Shown: positions 1 through 9,453 of the stretch, one piece after another | Numbering within the stretch: position 1 is the stretch's first letter | Layout: the number at the start of each line of letters is the position of its first letter | Source of the DNA: Neonectria sp. B-13 | Taxonomy: Eukaryota > Ascomycota > Sordariomycetes > Hypocreales > Nectriaceae | Length of the DNA stretch: 64,000 nt | Reading direction: 5' to 3' | NCBI GenBank assembly: GCA_002682825.1 | Contig: NOKP01000002.1 | Coordinates: 1,245,132 to 1,309,131 of the forward strand | Notes under the pieces: generated by a model | What the model saw: the letters and a program-made list of their open reading frames with translations, nothing else | Databases searched by the model: none | What the model was told of the DNA's origin: nothing | Program-made: the position numbers and the translations under genes

Positions 1-364
1 AGGAGCCAAGCCCGTTTAAAGCCTGCGGTAGTCGCTAAATATCTGTTTGAGATTAGCGCTGAGTCTCAGATGATCGCTTCGCTCCAAGATGCCGCCCGAG
101 ACATTAGTGCGACTTGGTGCAGGGGTGGTTGCGACGAATGCGAAACTCAACCTATCGTATCCTCACTTGGGAGGGAAAAAAGTCATTCAAAGCTGCAACT
201 AAACAAGTATTTAAACTTGAGGCTTCCGCCGTGTTAACTAAAACTCAGCAGTCAACTCTCCATCTCTCTTCCCCTGGCCCATCATTCCGCTTCTTTCAGT
301 GGCTGGCCCACTTGTTTACCTTTCCACTCGTTTGGTTCAGCTCACTCGCTATCTCATTCGCATC

Positions 365-967
365 ATGAAGTTTTCTTTCATCCTCCATTTTGCTGTTGCG
401 GCTTCTGCTATGTCTATTCGGCCTAGACATTTCGGCGGAAACGGTGGTTCCAACGACGACGGTGCTGTCGAAGGCAACGTTCCGCAAGACGACACCAGTA
501 ACGATGGCAATGATGGAGCAGCAAATGATGGTGACTCTCCGGTGGCAGATGGCCAGACTCTTGTCCTCTTCGAGATCAATGGAGTACCAGGCAACGAATG
601 CCTCACGTTCCGAAACAACGGTGAAATCGTCGACGCGGCATGTGTCAACGAAGCCATCGACCGTCAGATCACCCCCTCAACTCTCAATGGTCAGAGCGTG
701 CTGCGCGTCCAGCGGACCTTTACCGCTGGGTTCCGTCCAGATCTTGTTGATGTGCAAGCTTGCATTGGTTTCAACGGAACAGCTTTCCGCGCCGAGGACT
801 GCAACGGGCAAGACATTGACCTTGTCACCTTCAACAATGGCCAGCTCACGACGGCGAGTGGTGCTTGCGCTAGCGGTCATGATGATCTAGCCCAAGTGAC
901 GGTTGATACTACGGGGAACACATGTGCGACCTATACAACTACCGATGTTGAGCCCGCAACCGCATGA
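365..967 (+). CDS. small secreted protein, unknown family
   Basis: Single-exon gene for a 200-residue protein. I start it at the methionine that opens a signal peptide (MKFSFILHFAVAASA); the frame is open further upstream but that stretch is not signal-like. After the signal peptide comes a basic RPRH site, then an Asn/Asp/Gly-rich low-complexity spacer (about residues 25-65), then a compact domain with six cysteines that may form three disulphides. No family is recognised. A TATTTAAA box lies at 208-215, about 150 bp before the start. The protein is probably exported; a role as effector or surface protein is a guess from size and context only. Confidence 0.7.
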   Translation: MKFSFILHFAVAASAMSIRPRHFGGNGGSNDDGAVEGNVPQDDTSNDGNDGAANDGDSPVADGQTLVLFEINGVPGNECLTFRNNGEIVDAACVNEAIDRQITPSTLNGQSVLRVQRTFTAGFRPDLVDVQACIGFNGTAFRAEDCNGQDIDLVTFNNGQLTTASGACASGHDDLAQVTVDTTGNTCATYTTTDVEPATA

Positions 968-3900
968 GAAAGTGCTGTTTGCGGTTGTTATCTAGGGGGT
1001 TTTCATGAGTGGCTGGAAGTGGTTGTAAATGCGCCAAGCTCGCAGGTACTACGGATAGTAAGCTGGTCACGGGGTAGTATTTGGCTAGGCCTTGACTAAG
1101 TAGATGAGCGGGCATGTTCAGATTGAGAGCCGTGGGCTTCCTGACGTCATGGCATATTTTGGGAGATTGACTCAATTCCCGGTTGAAAATTAATCATGCA
1201 AGCATAGTCAAACCCCTCCTGCATCTTACTGCATTCTAACGAGGATTATATAAAAGGAATCAATAAGATACACACATTCTCATAGCGGTTCATATGAGAG
1301 GAAGTAGATACAATACTTAAAGTCGTTGTACCTTCAAATAATAAGTATTAAGAGAGAACTTTATTTATAGGTTCCTTAGTCTAAGGTATAAATCCAACAA
1401 CCAAGAAAACCATTTAGTTTGACTTGGGAAGGAACGCGAAAGATGAGTTCCGGTAAGTGACTACAGGCGGAGCCGTCCATTATTTGTACCCGGTCAATTG
1501 CTTGGCTGAACGCTAGTACGGACTCTCTTCCCCCTCTAGGACTGTACGGTTAAACAGATAGAAATTAGGTGGATGGGAGTTGGCCGGTGACTAGGCATGG
1601 GATGCCATTACTCACATCGTGCGTCGGCTAAAGTCTAGTCAGCTGTCACCTATAACTGTGTGTCATATTGAGACGAGACGAGACCCGCACAAAGGTCACG
1701 CGTTGAAGAATAGAATTTGGATGTTATATCGCAACACTGGGGGTTTATTGGCGCCGGGAAGCTTGAGGTCAGTCTAGCAGAAAGCTTGCAGAGTTTAAAG
1801 CAGAAGAAGAACATTTCATGATACGGAAAGATGACTCCAAATGGAGGCGTATGTGTCTTAGAATGATGTGCTGGGTTGATCTAATCAGCCTAGACAATAA
1901 ACCACTTAGTCTGATGTACACGAACGCACACCCCAATCAGTGTTTTGTGATGCCGATTTCATGGCTACTCCAACCTCTAGACTGACAAAACTTTTACTGC
2001 CATTCCAGACCCGTGCATTTAACAGCTGAGTTGGAGTTTTTATCCCCGGCACCAATGCTACTGCCTAGAAGTACAGCTCCGGCTCACACCCCCTGGCCAT
2101 GATCTGTGGCAGCTGAGCATAAGCCACTGCTCTCTAGAGACTAAAAGCTGCTTTGAATTCTCTCAGCTTCAAACTATCAATCCAGGTGACTAGACAACGC
2201 GATGGCAGCTGCATCATATCATCATGACAGAATACGTCACTCGTATGTAGGTTACGTCGTCGGGAAGGGTTAACAGCTGACAAATGGAAACGAACACGAC
2301 GGAATCAGTCCCGGCACTTTTGTCCGGTCACAAGAGAAACCCTATTAGGACTCCCTGTTCGCTGTTCAGATCAGCTGTCTCTTTTTCAAAATTTAAATGT
2401 GTTTAGTTTTACTTAGACAACCATAGAATTACCCGAATATTAACTAACAAGCTTGATACTTTCTTCTATTCTCCTCCTTGGTAAATGCCAAGACAGTCCT
2501 ACCTAATCTAACGCACCGGGCACTTCCGTCCGGACCTGACGCGTTTGGGTGGCTTGTCTATCCGACATCCGAAGGCCCATATCTAGCGTCATGGGAACTA
2601 CGCCACCTCGTCTGGTATTTACCATTTCATCCAATAGGGAACTTTAGCACTACGCTGTCAAACTTTATACCGTGATCTAATATACGATATAAACGCTATC
2701 TCAGCTAACAGCCTCTTACGCCTCCTCCTAAACCTTGGCCAACTGCCGGCTGGGGAAGTGAAACGCTTTGCGTTAGCCAGAACGACGGGCCGTTCACATA
2801 TCCTTAAAAACCGTTAGGTAACTGCTAAGCTTGCACATTTGATCTAGGTGCCTCACACACCCTCATCTATCAGAATTTTCACCGTCAACGCGGTGTGTAC
2901 TGAAATGGCCAGCCCCTTGCTGTATGCGGAGCATCTCCCTCCTCGCCAGCACGTTAAGTTTCAGCAGAGGCAGAGCTGGCATTGAGTTTTCCCAAAGGCG
3001 CATTTAATAGCGAAAGGAATCTCTGATCCGATCTTAGATGACGGCGGAATGACTCCGCCCTCCCAAGGGACGGCTGAAACTGCCGACATGCTCAACCTCG
3101 TGTGATCGGGAACGCGCATAAAGCTACATTCCGTCAGATTTTTTCTCTCCTTGGTACACGTTGGTAGAGCATCACCGTAGTCTACTAAATTATTTTCAAT
3201 AGCAGTAGGATCAAAACTCGAGCTGTTCCGAAACTCGCCCTGAGCAACACACCCACGGCAAAGGCTGTCTTGCGGTATGGCCTTCAGAAGATATTTCTGC
3301 ATCTAGTTTGACTGGCGTACGACGGGAGGCAAGAAGCGGCCCGTTGCCTAGCCTAATACCAATGCTGGAACCAAATGATTACAGCAGCTGCGTATCTTAG
3401 AAGCTGCGTTGGGGTGGCTTTTTCTCTCAGTCTCTATTTGTTAAGTACTGAAGATCGACAAGATCGCAAAGTCTAACAGTAGACTAAAACTGAATTCCAA
3501 CTGATGCAAGTGGACCAATGTGGGTCCTGCTCGGGCTGTCGCACGAGCCAAAAACCCCATGTCTCGGAAGTCAAACGTTATGAGTGAGTGCGACGGAAGG
3601 GGACTTATCACATAACTATGCATTACCATGCCCCAACGCAAGAGCCAATCAGAAAACCGCTACGGTACAACAGCTGAAAGCTTCACAGCTTGAAGGGGAA
3701 TACCGTGGTAATGGCTGGGGAAGAAGGAATGTCGGATCAAGCAGTAACCTAATCTCTTCAACCTAAGCTAATACAGAGATCGTGCAAAACCTCCGCTTGG
3801 GAGAAAGAAATCCACCAGAGCCAGTTGCGTGGTTCTGAAAGACGGGTTTCACAGAGTAGGCACCGTAATGGTCAGCTGTAGACCCGAGTCCCCATTACAA

Positions 3901-4083
3901 CAAAGAGTTATCACGAGGCCCAGTGCGGCACGACGCTCCTGACCTTTTGCAGTTGAGAAATCTATAAAGTCCAACACCTTCCCCATCAAACCTCCAAATC
4001 ATCAAAACCTCTCGAACCATCACTTCTACAACAACAAGAAAACTTCCTATCTTCTCAAAATTCTCCCAGCTACCACTGCAAAT
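968..4083. other. gene-poor intergenic tract
   Basis: About 3.1 kb with no convincing gene. Short open frames at 2478-2675 (+) and 2961-3302 (-) show no recognisable domain, signal peptide or splice context. The last 120 bp hold the promoter of the next gene, with a TATA-like TCTATAAA at 3960-3967 and a CA-rich leader. Confidence 0.5.
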
Positions 4084-4422
4084 ATGAAGGTCACCGCCAT
4101 TATCGTCCTTCCCGTCCTAGCTCTGGCTGCGGCGACCCCTAAGCTCGAGGATCGCCAGCTTCCTGGGCTGCCACTCAACGCAACCTGTCTTGAAGGCATC
4201 ACCGGTGCCTCCGCGTGTATCTCTGGGGGAATCAACCCGAACACAATCCTGGCCGACCTTATTGGCTGGTACATATTCCCTTTCACTTTCTTAAGACTCT
4301 GCCTGCAGATGAGAAACGTTAATATCTGCTAACATAATTAATCCAACAGCCCTCTCCTCATCATCCTTCAGGCTCTGGATTGCATCATCGGCAGTCTTGG
4401 TGGTGGACTTGGAACGAAGTAA
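4084..4422 (+). CDS. small secreted four-cysteine protein
   Basis: Two exons (4084-4268 and 4350-4422) joined across an 81 nt intron with a GTACAT donor, a GCTAAC branch point and a CAACAG acceptor. The product is 85 residues: a signal peptide (about residues 1-18), a KLEDRQ propeptide-like stretch that could be cut by a Kex2/dipeptidase route, then a mature part of about 60 residues with four cysteines and a hydrophobic C-terminal half rich in Ile, Leu and Gly. Splicing creates the third cysteine codon exactly at the junction, which supports the intron. It has too few cysteines for a hydrophobin. Similar small, hydrophobic secreted proteins are common in plant-associated ascomycetes; function unknown. 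Confidence 0.72.
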
Positions 4423-4784
4423 TCCCCTTGAATACGTCGATATTTCCCTTTCTTCTCGTGACAGTGGAGAATGAGCCCATGAACAGAATGTCTCACACAT
4501 AATATACGACTCACAAATACGAACAGGATATATTCTTGCCATAAATTTACTATCTGGAGTAGCCATTGCCTTTATTCAACTTGTTACTGTCTCAAGAGTA
4601 GCCCAACTTGCGAGTGTCCCTATTCTTCAGCCCTAAAGCGTCCATTCGTAAGAAGAAACCATTGGGTTGTCAAATTTCTCCTTCTTATACCAGTTACGTA
4701 GTTTATTTGAAGCATAGCTGTGGGTCGCTGAGACTTGGTAAACGTTACCAGTAGTCAGTCTCTGGGGCACTCAAGGTCTGGGGT
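4423..4784. other. intergenic, nothing recognised
   Basis: Spacer between the small secreted protein gene and the kinase relic. No gene, repeat or RNA feature was recognised. Confidence 0.4.
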
Positions 4785-5300
4785 GTGGTACAATTGCCCA
4801 GCCACCGATACATCGAGGCCATTTCGAATCTTCACGACGGCCTGCGGATTGAGGGCCACAAAGAGTTTCACGCTGACACCATCAGCACTGCAACAGGAGC
4901 AGCGAAGTGTGAGGCCAACAGCGCCGGTACTGAGAATGATGCATCGTCCACGGACCTGACCTTGTCCTGCCTGGTAGTTTCTCCCCTTGGTCGCCCTCTC
5001 GATAAGTTCGACACCATCTTAGAGATCCTCGAAGGTTGCCGTGATGCTATCAAAGACCACCAGTCTCTATACTTTGATGGAAGGATTCTCCATCAAGACA
5101 TATCCCCTGGTAACATCATAATTTCCAACACCCAAAAGAAAGGAGAACCACGTGGAGTCTTGATTGATCTCAACCTAGGGCAGGGTCTCCGAGGTATACT
5201 TCCTCTTCAGTATATCCAGCACGGGGAGGAACTCGAAGAACAAGCCATGCCATCCATGCAGGAACAACAACGGGAGGGCATTATTTTTGGCGGAAAATAG
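4785..5300 (+). pseudogene. relic of a FunK1-type protein kinase
   Basis: An open frame of 171 codons contains the core of a fungal-specific FunK1 kinase: a LVVSPLGRPL hinge-like stretch (about residues 63-72), a helix, then the catalytic loop HQDISPGN (103-110) and a GVLIDLNL segment standing where the metal-binding DFG motif sits. The ATP-binding lobe upstream and most of the C-lobe downstream are missing; FunK1 kinases are normally several hundred residues. The HRD-equivalent and Asn are kept, but the truncation on both sides makes it a fragment. The methionine at 4785 is only the first in the open frame, not a believable start. Confidence 0.55.
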
Positions 5301-5580
5301 CGCGGCGAAGTGTATGTTGGTCTTCCTCCAGCCGACGTTTCCTAACCTCCGAGGCAGCAATGGCCTCGATTCCCCAAGAAACTACAAACAGTCGGGGCTA
5401 GTCATCTGTGAAGAACCTCCCTTCTGTCGTCGCTTTCTAGAATAGATGTCAAAGTATAATACGCCCTACTCATTATGTAATGTAGTTTCGATCTAAGTGG
5501 TTGTCTCATGGATGATGCTGTCCGGAGTGGCGTGAATGATGCTTTGGAGGGAAATTAAGCGATTGTAGAAGCCTGCTTAG

Positions 5581-5772
5581 TCAATCCGCCGGGTATTCCG
5601 TTTTGGGGCCCACTTTTGACGCTACAAGGAGTGATTTGAAATCCTTGATTTGTCTATCAGGAACGCGAAGTGTGAACTTCTCCGGAACCGTCTTGACAGT
5701 GCGAGGAACTGATTCAAACGCATTGGCGACCTCGAAAGACGCGAGGTAGATGAGGAGGTGTTTGTACCACAT
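5581..5772 (-). pseudogene. possible epoxide hydrolase N-terminal fragment
   Basis: A 63-codon frame starts with a signal-peptide-like stretch (MWYKHLLIYLASFEVANA) and continues with FTLRVPDRQIKDFKSLL, which resembles the start of the epoxide hydrolase N-terminal domain. It stops after KTEYPAD, long before the alpha/beta hydrolase core that would carry the catalytic triad, and no downstream exon is seen; the FunK1 relic lies next in that direction. Either a truncated relic or a chance short frame. The family assignment rests on about 25 residues. Confidence 0.35.
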
Positions 5773-6270
5773 GGCTACGGATTTTGTTCAGTCTTGGGTT
5801 TCTGTTCGAAGGGTAGTCGAACGTAGTTAAATACAACGGCCAGTAAACATCGTCTTGACCTCACCGACACGAATTGTCCATGGCCGAGACGGAAATCCTA
5901 GTAGTTGGCCGCTAAACTAAAGTTGCAGAACGTCATGGCAATGCAAACCGTCTGTGCTACTATGTACGTAGAGGCTACTGTCGCTTAAGCCCCTTAGCTT
6001 GGTCCGTGTCAACGGCCGAACGTGTGAAAAAGCATAAAGAGTAGAATTTGTCAGCCGATTATAGTTCGATATTGTGTAGTAACTCGGTCTATCTTTACAC
6101 CGGTCGGACAGTTTATTCTTCCGACTTCTGGAACTTTCTCTGCCATTATGATATAGATCCAAGTTCAGGGTGAACATAGGAACAATAGAAAAACTAGACG
6201 AGTCCTTAAAACCACATCATAGTTGCAATTGGTCCACACAGAACATTTCAGCCGTCTATCACAACTCACC
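5773..6270. promoter_or_regulatory. upstream region of the OYE-type gene
   Basis: Non-coding spacer of about 500 bp in front of the oxidoreductase gene. The start is preceded by a CAACTCACC leader close to the fungal start consensus. No convincing TATA box or operator was identified. Confidence 0.4.
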
Positions 6271-7623
6271 ATGGACTCATTAATTGCACAACCGCTCACC
6301 CTTAAGAGCGGCCTAACACTGCCCAACCGGCTGGTGAAGGCCGCGATGGCTGAAAACTTGGCGGACAAGGACCTCCTACCGACCGAGCCAGCCTATGATG
6401 CCTACAAGGCTTGGGCAGACGGTGGCTGGGGTCTAGTACTCACTGGTACTGCAACCCCAAATCTATGAGACACTACGCCGACTTACTAAATAATTCTCAA
6501 AAGGAAACGTGCAAGTCGATGCGAAGTATCTCGGGCAAGCCGGGGATATCACCAATAACGACGCTATTGAAAGAACACGCATCCTGGACAGCTGGAAAAA
6601 ATGGGCCACGATTTCTAAAAAGAACGGAACTCCAACCATTGTTCAGATCAGCCACCCAGGTCGACAGTCCCCAGCTGGCGCAGGTACACGAGGCATCTTT
6701 GCGAAGTCTGTCGCGCCCAGCGCTGTTCCCTTGCGCCTTGGACGCGGAGTCATACCAGGCATACTCTCAAGGCTCCTCTTTGGAACACCAAGAGAGATGA
6801 CAGCTCTCGAGATTAAAGATGTCATTCAACGATTCGTTGACACAGCGGTCTTGGTTGCGGAAGCCGGCTTTGATGGAATTGAGCTACATTCAGCGCACGG
6901 GTACCTCCTCGCACAATTCCTAGCCGAGGCAACCAACAAGCGAACGGACGAGTACGGCGGCTCAGTTGCCGCCAGGGCAAAGATAGTTGTGGAGGTCATC
7001 GAGGCTATCCGCGCCGCAGTCCCCGCTGGTTTCTCCATTGGCATCAAGTTTAACTCAGTCGATCACCAATCTCCCTCGGCGCTGAGGGAATGCATCGAGC
7101 AGCTGCAACTAATCGTGAACGCCGGAATCGATTTTCTCGAAATTAGTGGTGGAACATACGAAGATCCCCAAGTAAGTGAAGGCTGTCCGCGGCTCAGTCG
7201 TACAGTGAATGTTAACCAGACGACACGCAGCCTCACCGAGGACCACAACACACAACACAGAGCACGAAAACAGAAAGATCCAAAGCTCGAGAGGCCTTCT
7301 TTCTGGATTTTGCCAAGGCAATCCGAGGAGATTTTCCGGGCCTCCCCCTGCTGGTCACTGGCGGCTTCCGGAGCCGTGAGGTGATGGCGAATGCACTTAG
7401 CAGTAATGCGCTCGACCTCATCGGCATAGCCAGGCCGGCCGTGCTAAACCCTCTGCTTCCCAAGAACACTATACTCAACCCCGAGATAAAGGACCAAAAC
7501 GCCCGAGCCTACGCGCGCTCGATCGAGCCTTCTTGGTTCTTTAGGTTGATCGGCAACGTCATGATTGGTGCTGGAGTCGAAACGGTTCGTCTGCCTTTGC
7601 TACATTCGTTTGAAGACATCTAA
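6271..7623 (+). CDS. NADH:flavin oxidoreductase / Old Yellow Enzyme family
   Basis: Three exons (6271-6445, 6504-7171, 7261-7623) give a 401-residue FMN-dependent TIM-barrel enzyme. Seen: N-terminal LKSGLTLPNRLVKAAM, the SHPGRQ strand, the substrate-binding pair in ELHSAHGYLLAQFL (His about 187 and 190), the family signature ending NKRTDEYGGS, and VTGGFRSRE near the flavin phosphate site. Length is normal for the class. Both introns are supported: intron 1 (58 nt) restores LTGNVQVDA and intron 2 (89 nt, GTAAGT donor) restores the frame into AREAFFLDFAKAIR. Such enzymes reduce alpha/beta-unsaturated carbonyls using NAD(P)H; the natural substrate cannot be told. No signal peptide, so probably cytosolic. 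Confidence 0.88.
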
Positions 7624-8952
7624 CGTTTAATAGGCTTGGTACGGGGGCATGATTGCTAAGATCTCTGCCTGGCAAGATATTAAGCAGGTGTAGAATTTGT
7701 GTGTTTCCTGGCCGGTTCCTTTCAAGCAGAGACTTTTCGTACTTCTAGAATGGCTTTTTATGGAGTTACATGCTTTCATTATAGATGCTGTCTTTTTAGT
7801 TAAATATTGCTGATTCGATCGTTAAAGATATCATCACTGATAGATAGTCCCCGAACAACCTACGCATACATACTCAGGCAATGGATTCAAGTCTTAAATT
7901 GAAGCAAATGGCTCAAGGTCTTTGTCCCTCATCTCATCCGTATGAGGCGTGTTGCGACTCGTAATGTCGTAGTGATCAAGAGCTTTAGGAACCTCCAAGC
8001 ATATTTCTTACCATCAGGCGTAGACGTCATGTGTTTTAATACAGGAGCAGAAAACACAGGCTGCAATGAGCTTGCTATTCCATGCTGGGGTGTGACCGAA
8101 AAGGATCCTCAACTACTTTGAAGCCCAAATGATTGTTCCATGCTGAAGATGTCTTGCTTGATCTATAAGACTACTTTCTGCGGGAGACTGAGGCAGCGAA
8201 ATTGTATGCTGCAGATATTAACGACCAAAATTGGACAAATTCAGCCTACATTCTCATAGTCTCCACGAGTTCCATATCATATCCATTTGGTAGATGTGGG
8301 CTATATCGTGGAACCTCTCGAGCTGAAAGTTCAGAAAAACACCTAGTATGAAGAAAGAGGCAGAGATTCCAACGGACAACGAACGTGGCAAGGACTTACA
8401 AAGAATCACGCGAGTAGGTTTTGGTAGCAGTAGCGACAGCGGCTTGGGGTTTGGGGGTCCCTAATCCTAAAAGGCTTCCATCTCTCTGATCAGAGAGGTG
8501 GGGAGACGGGGTAACCTGGCCAGGGAAAGCTGAATTGGGTTGCTGGCGTTCTTCTGTATTCCCTCAATTGGTCTGGGTTGAGAAAGACCTTGCACCCATT
8601 AGCCCCCATTCAGTTCCAAGCAACACTCGCCAGTGCGAGATATCTTACTACGGCCTGCAACACAGTTACTTCGCCATCTAACCTGGAGATCTTTCTCGCC
8701 AGTGTCTTCAACTTTCAGTAAAATGATCATAGACATAAATCCTATCCTGCAAAGTGTATCTAGCTAGGCCTTCATCTGCATGAATAACTTCCATCCGAGG
8801 GGAACACGGCCTATGACCACAAGGAGTTTTCTCTTCAGTTCGCCAGCATTACTTGATTCATAAGTCCGTTGAACCAAGTGCACCTGAGACATGTCAGGTC
8901 ATGGATCTGCAGATTGGGGAAGCAATACTGACCATAATAGTCCAGGGCAGCC
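7624..8952. other. intergenic, one perfect palindrome
   Basis: About 1.3 kb without a supported gene, between the 3' ends of the oxidoreductase and the secreted-protein gene. A perfect 16 bp palindrome, CTCTCTGATCAGAGAG, lies at 8482-8497 in the middle of it. No domain was recognised in any frame. Confidence 0.45.
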
Positions 8953-9453
8953 CTAAATACACCATTTCTGCCAAGGGCAATTCAACCTCACAGCCCAGCA
9001 GCGCGGACACCTTCTCCCGCAGTGCGAAACAGTTCCACAGTACTGATAGCAACGCGAATGACGCTTCTCAAAAGCGTTTGTAATTTCCGATCGTTCAACA
9101 TGGTCTTCCGCCGCCGTACACTCGCCCACGAGACGCTTTGTGACATTCGATTCAGGCTCTTCTCCGAAAACCTCGTTGGCATGTTCCCTCTCTTCATCAA
9201 AGTATTGTTGTGCTTTCGGACTCGGTGTGAAAAGTTCAGACTGAGCAAGAGCATCCGAGGGGTACTCATAGACATCAAGCTTAACCATGTTATTCTCTAG
9301 ATGCATGTGAAGATATTGGCTGCCAGCCACTCCATTCAGAAGCTCATCAAAGCGAGCGAGATCATCTGAATGAATCGCATCGCGGGGTTTGAGCGCCATC
9401 GCAGTAGCAAGGAAGAGGATGCCTATTGTAAAGGCTATTGGGAACGGCAACAT
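8953..9453 (-). CDS. secreted, Kex2-type precursor of a cysteine-rich peptide
   Basis: Single-exon, 166 residues. Signal peptide about 1-20 (hydrophobic, ending ATAMA), an acidic pro-region, then two Lys-Arg pairs at 106-107 and 130-131 that fit Kex2-type processing. Cleavage at the second pair would release a C-terminal peptide of 35 residues with seven cysteines (135, 139, 145, 149, 152, 159, 165); an eighth is at 112 in the spacer. The spacing resembles disulphide-rich secreted peptides, but no named family is recognised. The peptide is also rich in Arg and Trp. Role not shown by the sequence; effector or antimicrobial activity would be inference. Confidence 0.68.
   Translation of the reverse strand: MLPFPIAFTIGILFLATAMALKPRDAIHSDDLARFDELLNGVAGSQYLHMHLENNMVKLDVYEYPSDALAQSELFTPSPKAQQYFDEEREHANEVFGEEPESNVTKRLVGECTAAEDHVERSEITNAFEKRHSRCYQYCGTVSHCGRRCPRCWAVRLNCPWQKWCI

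Noticed and set aside
2961..3302. 113-codon minus-strand frame with several cysteines
   Set aside because: No signal peptide and no recognisable family; likely chance.
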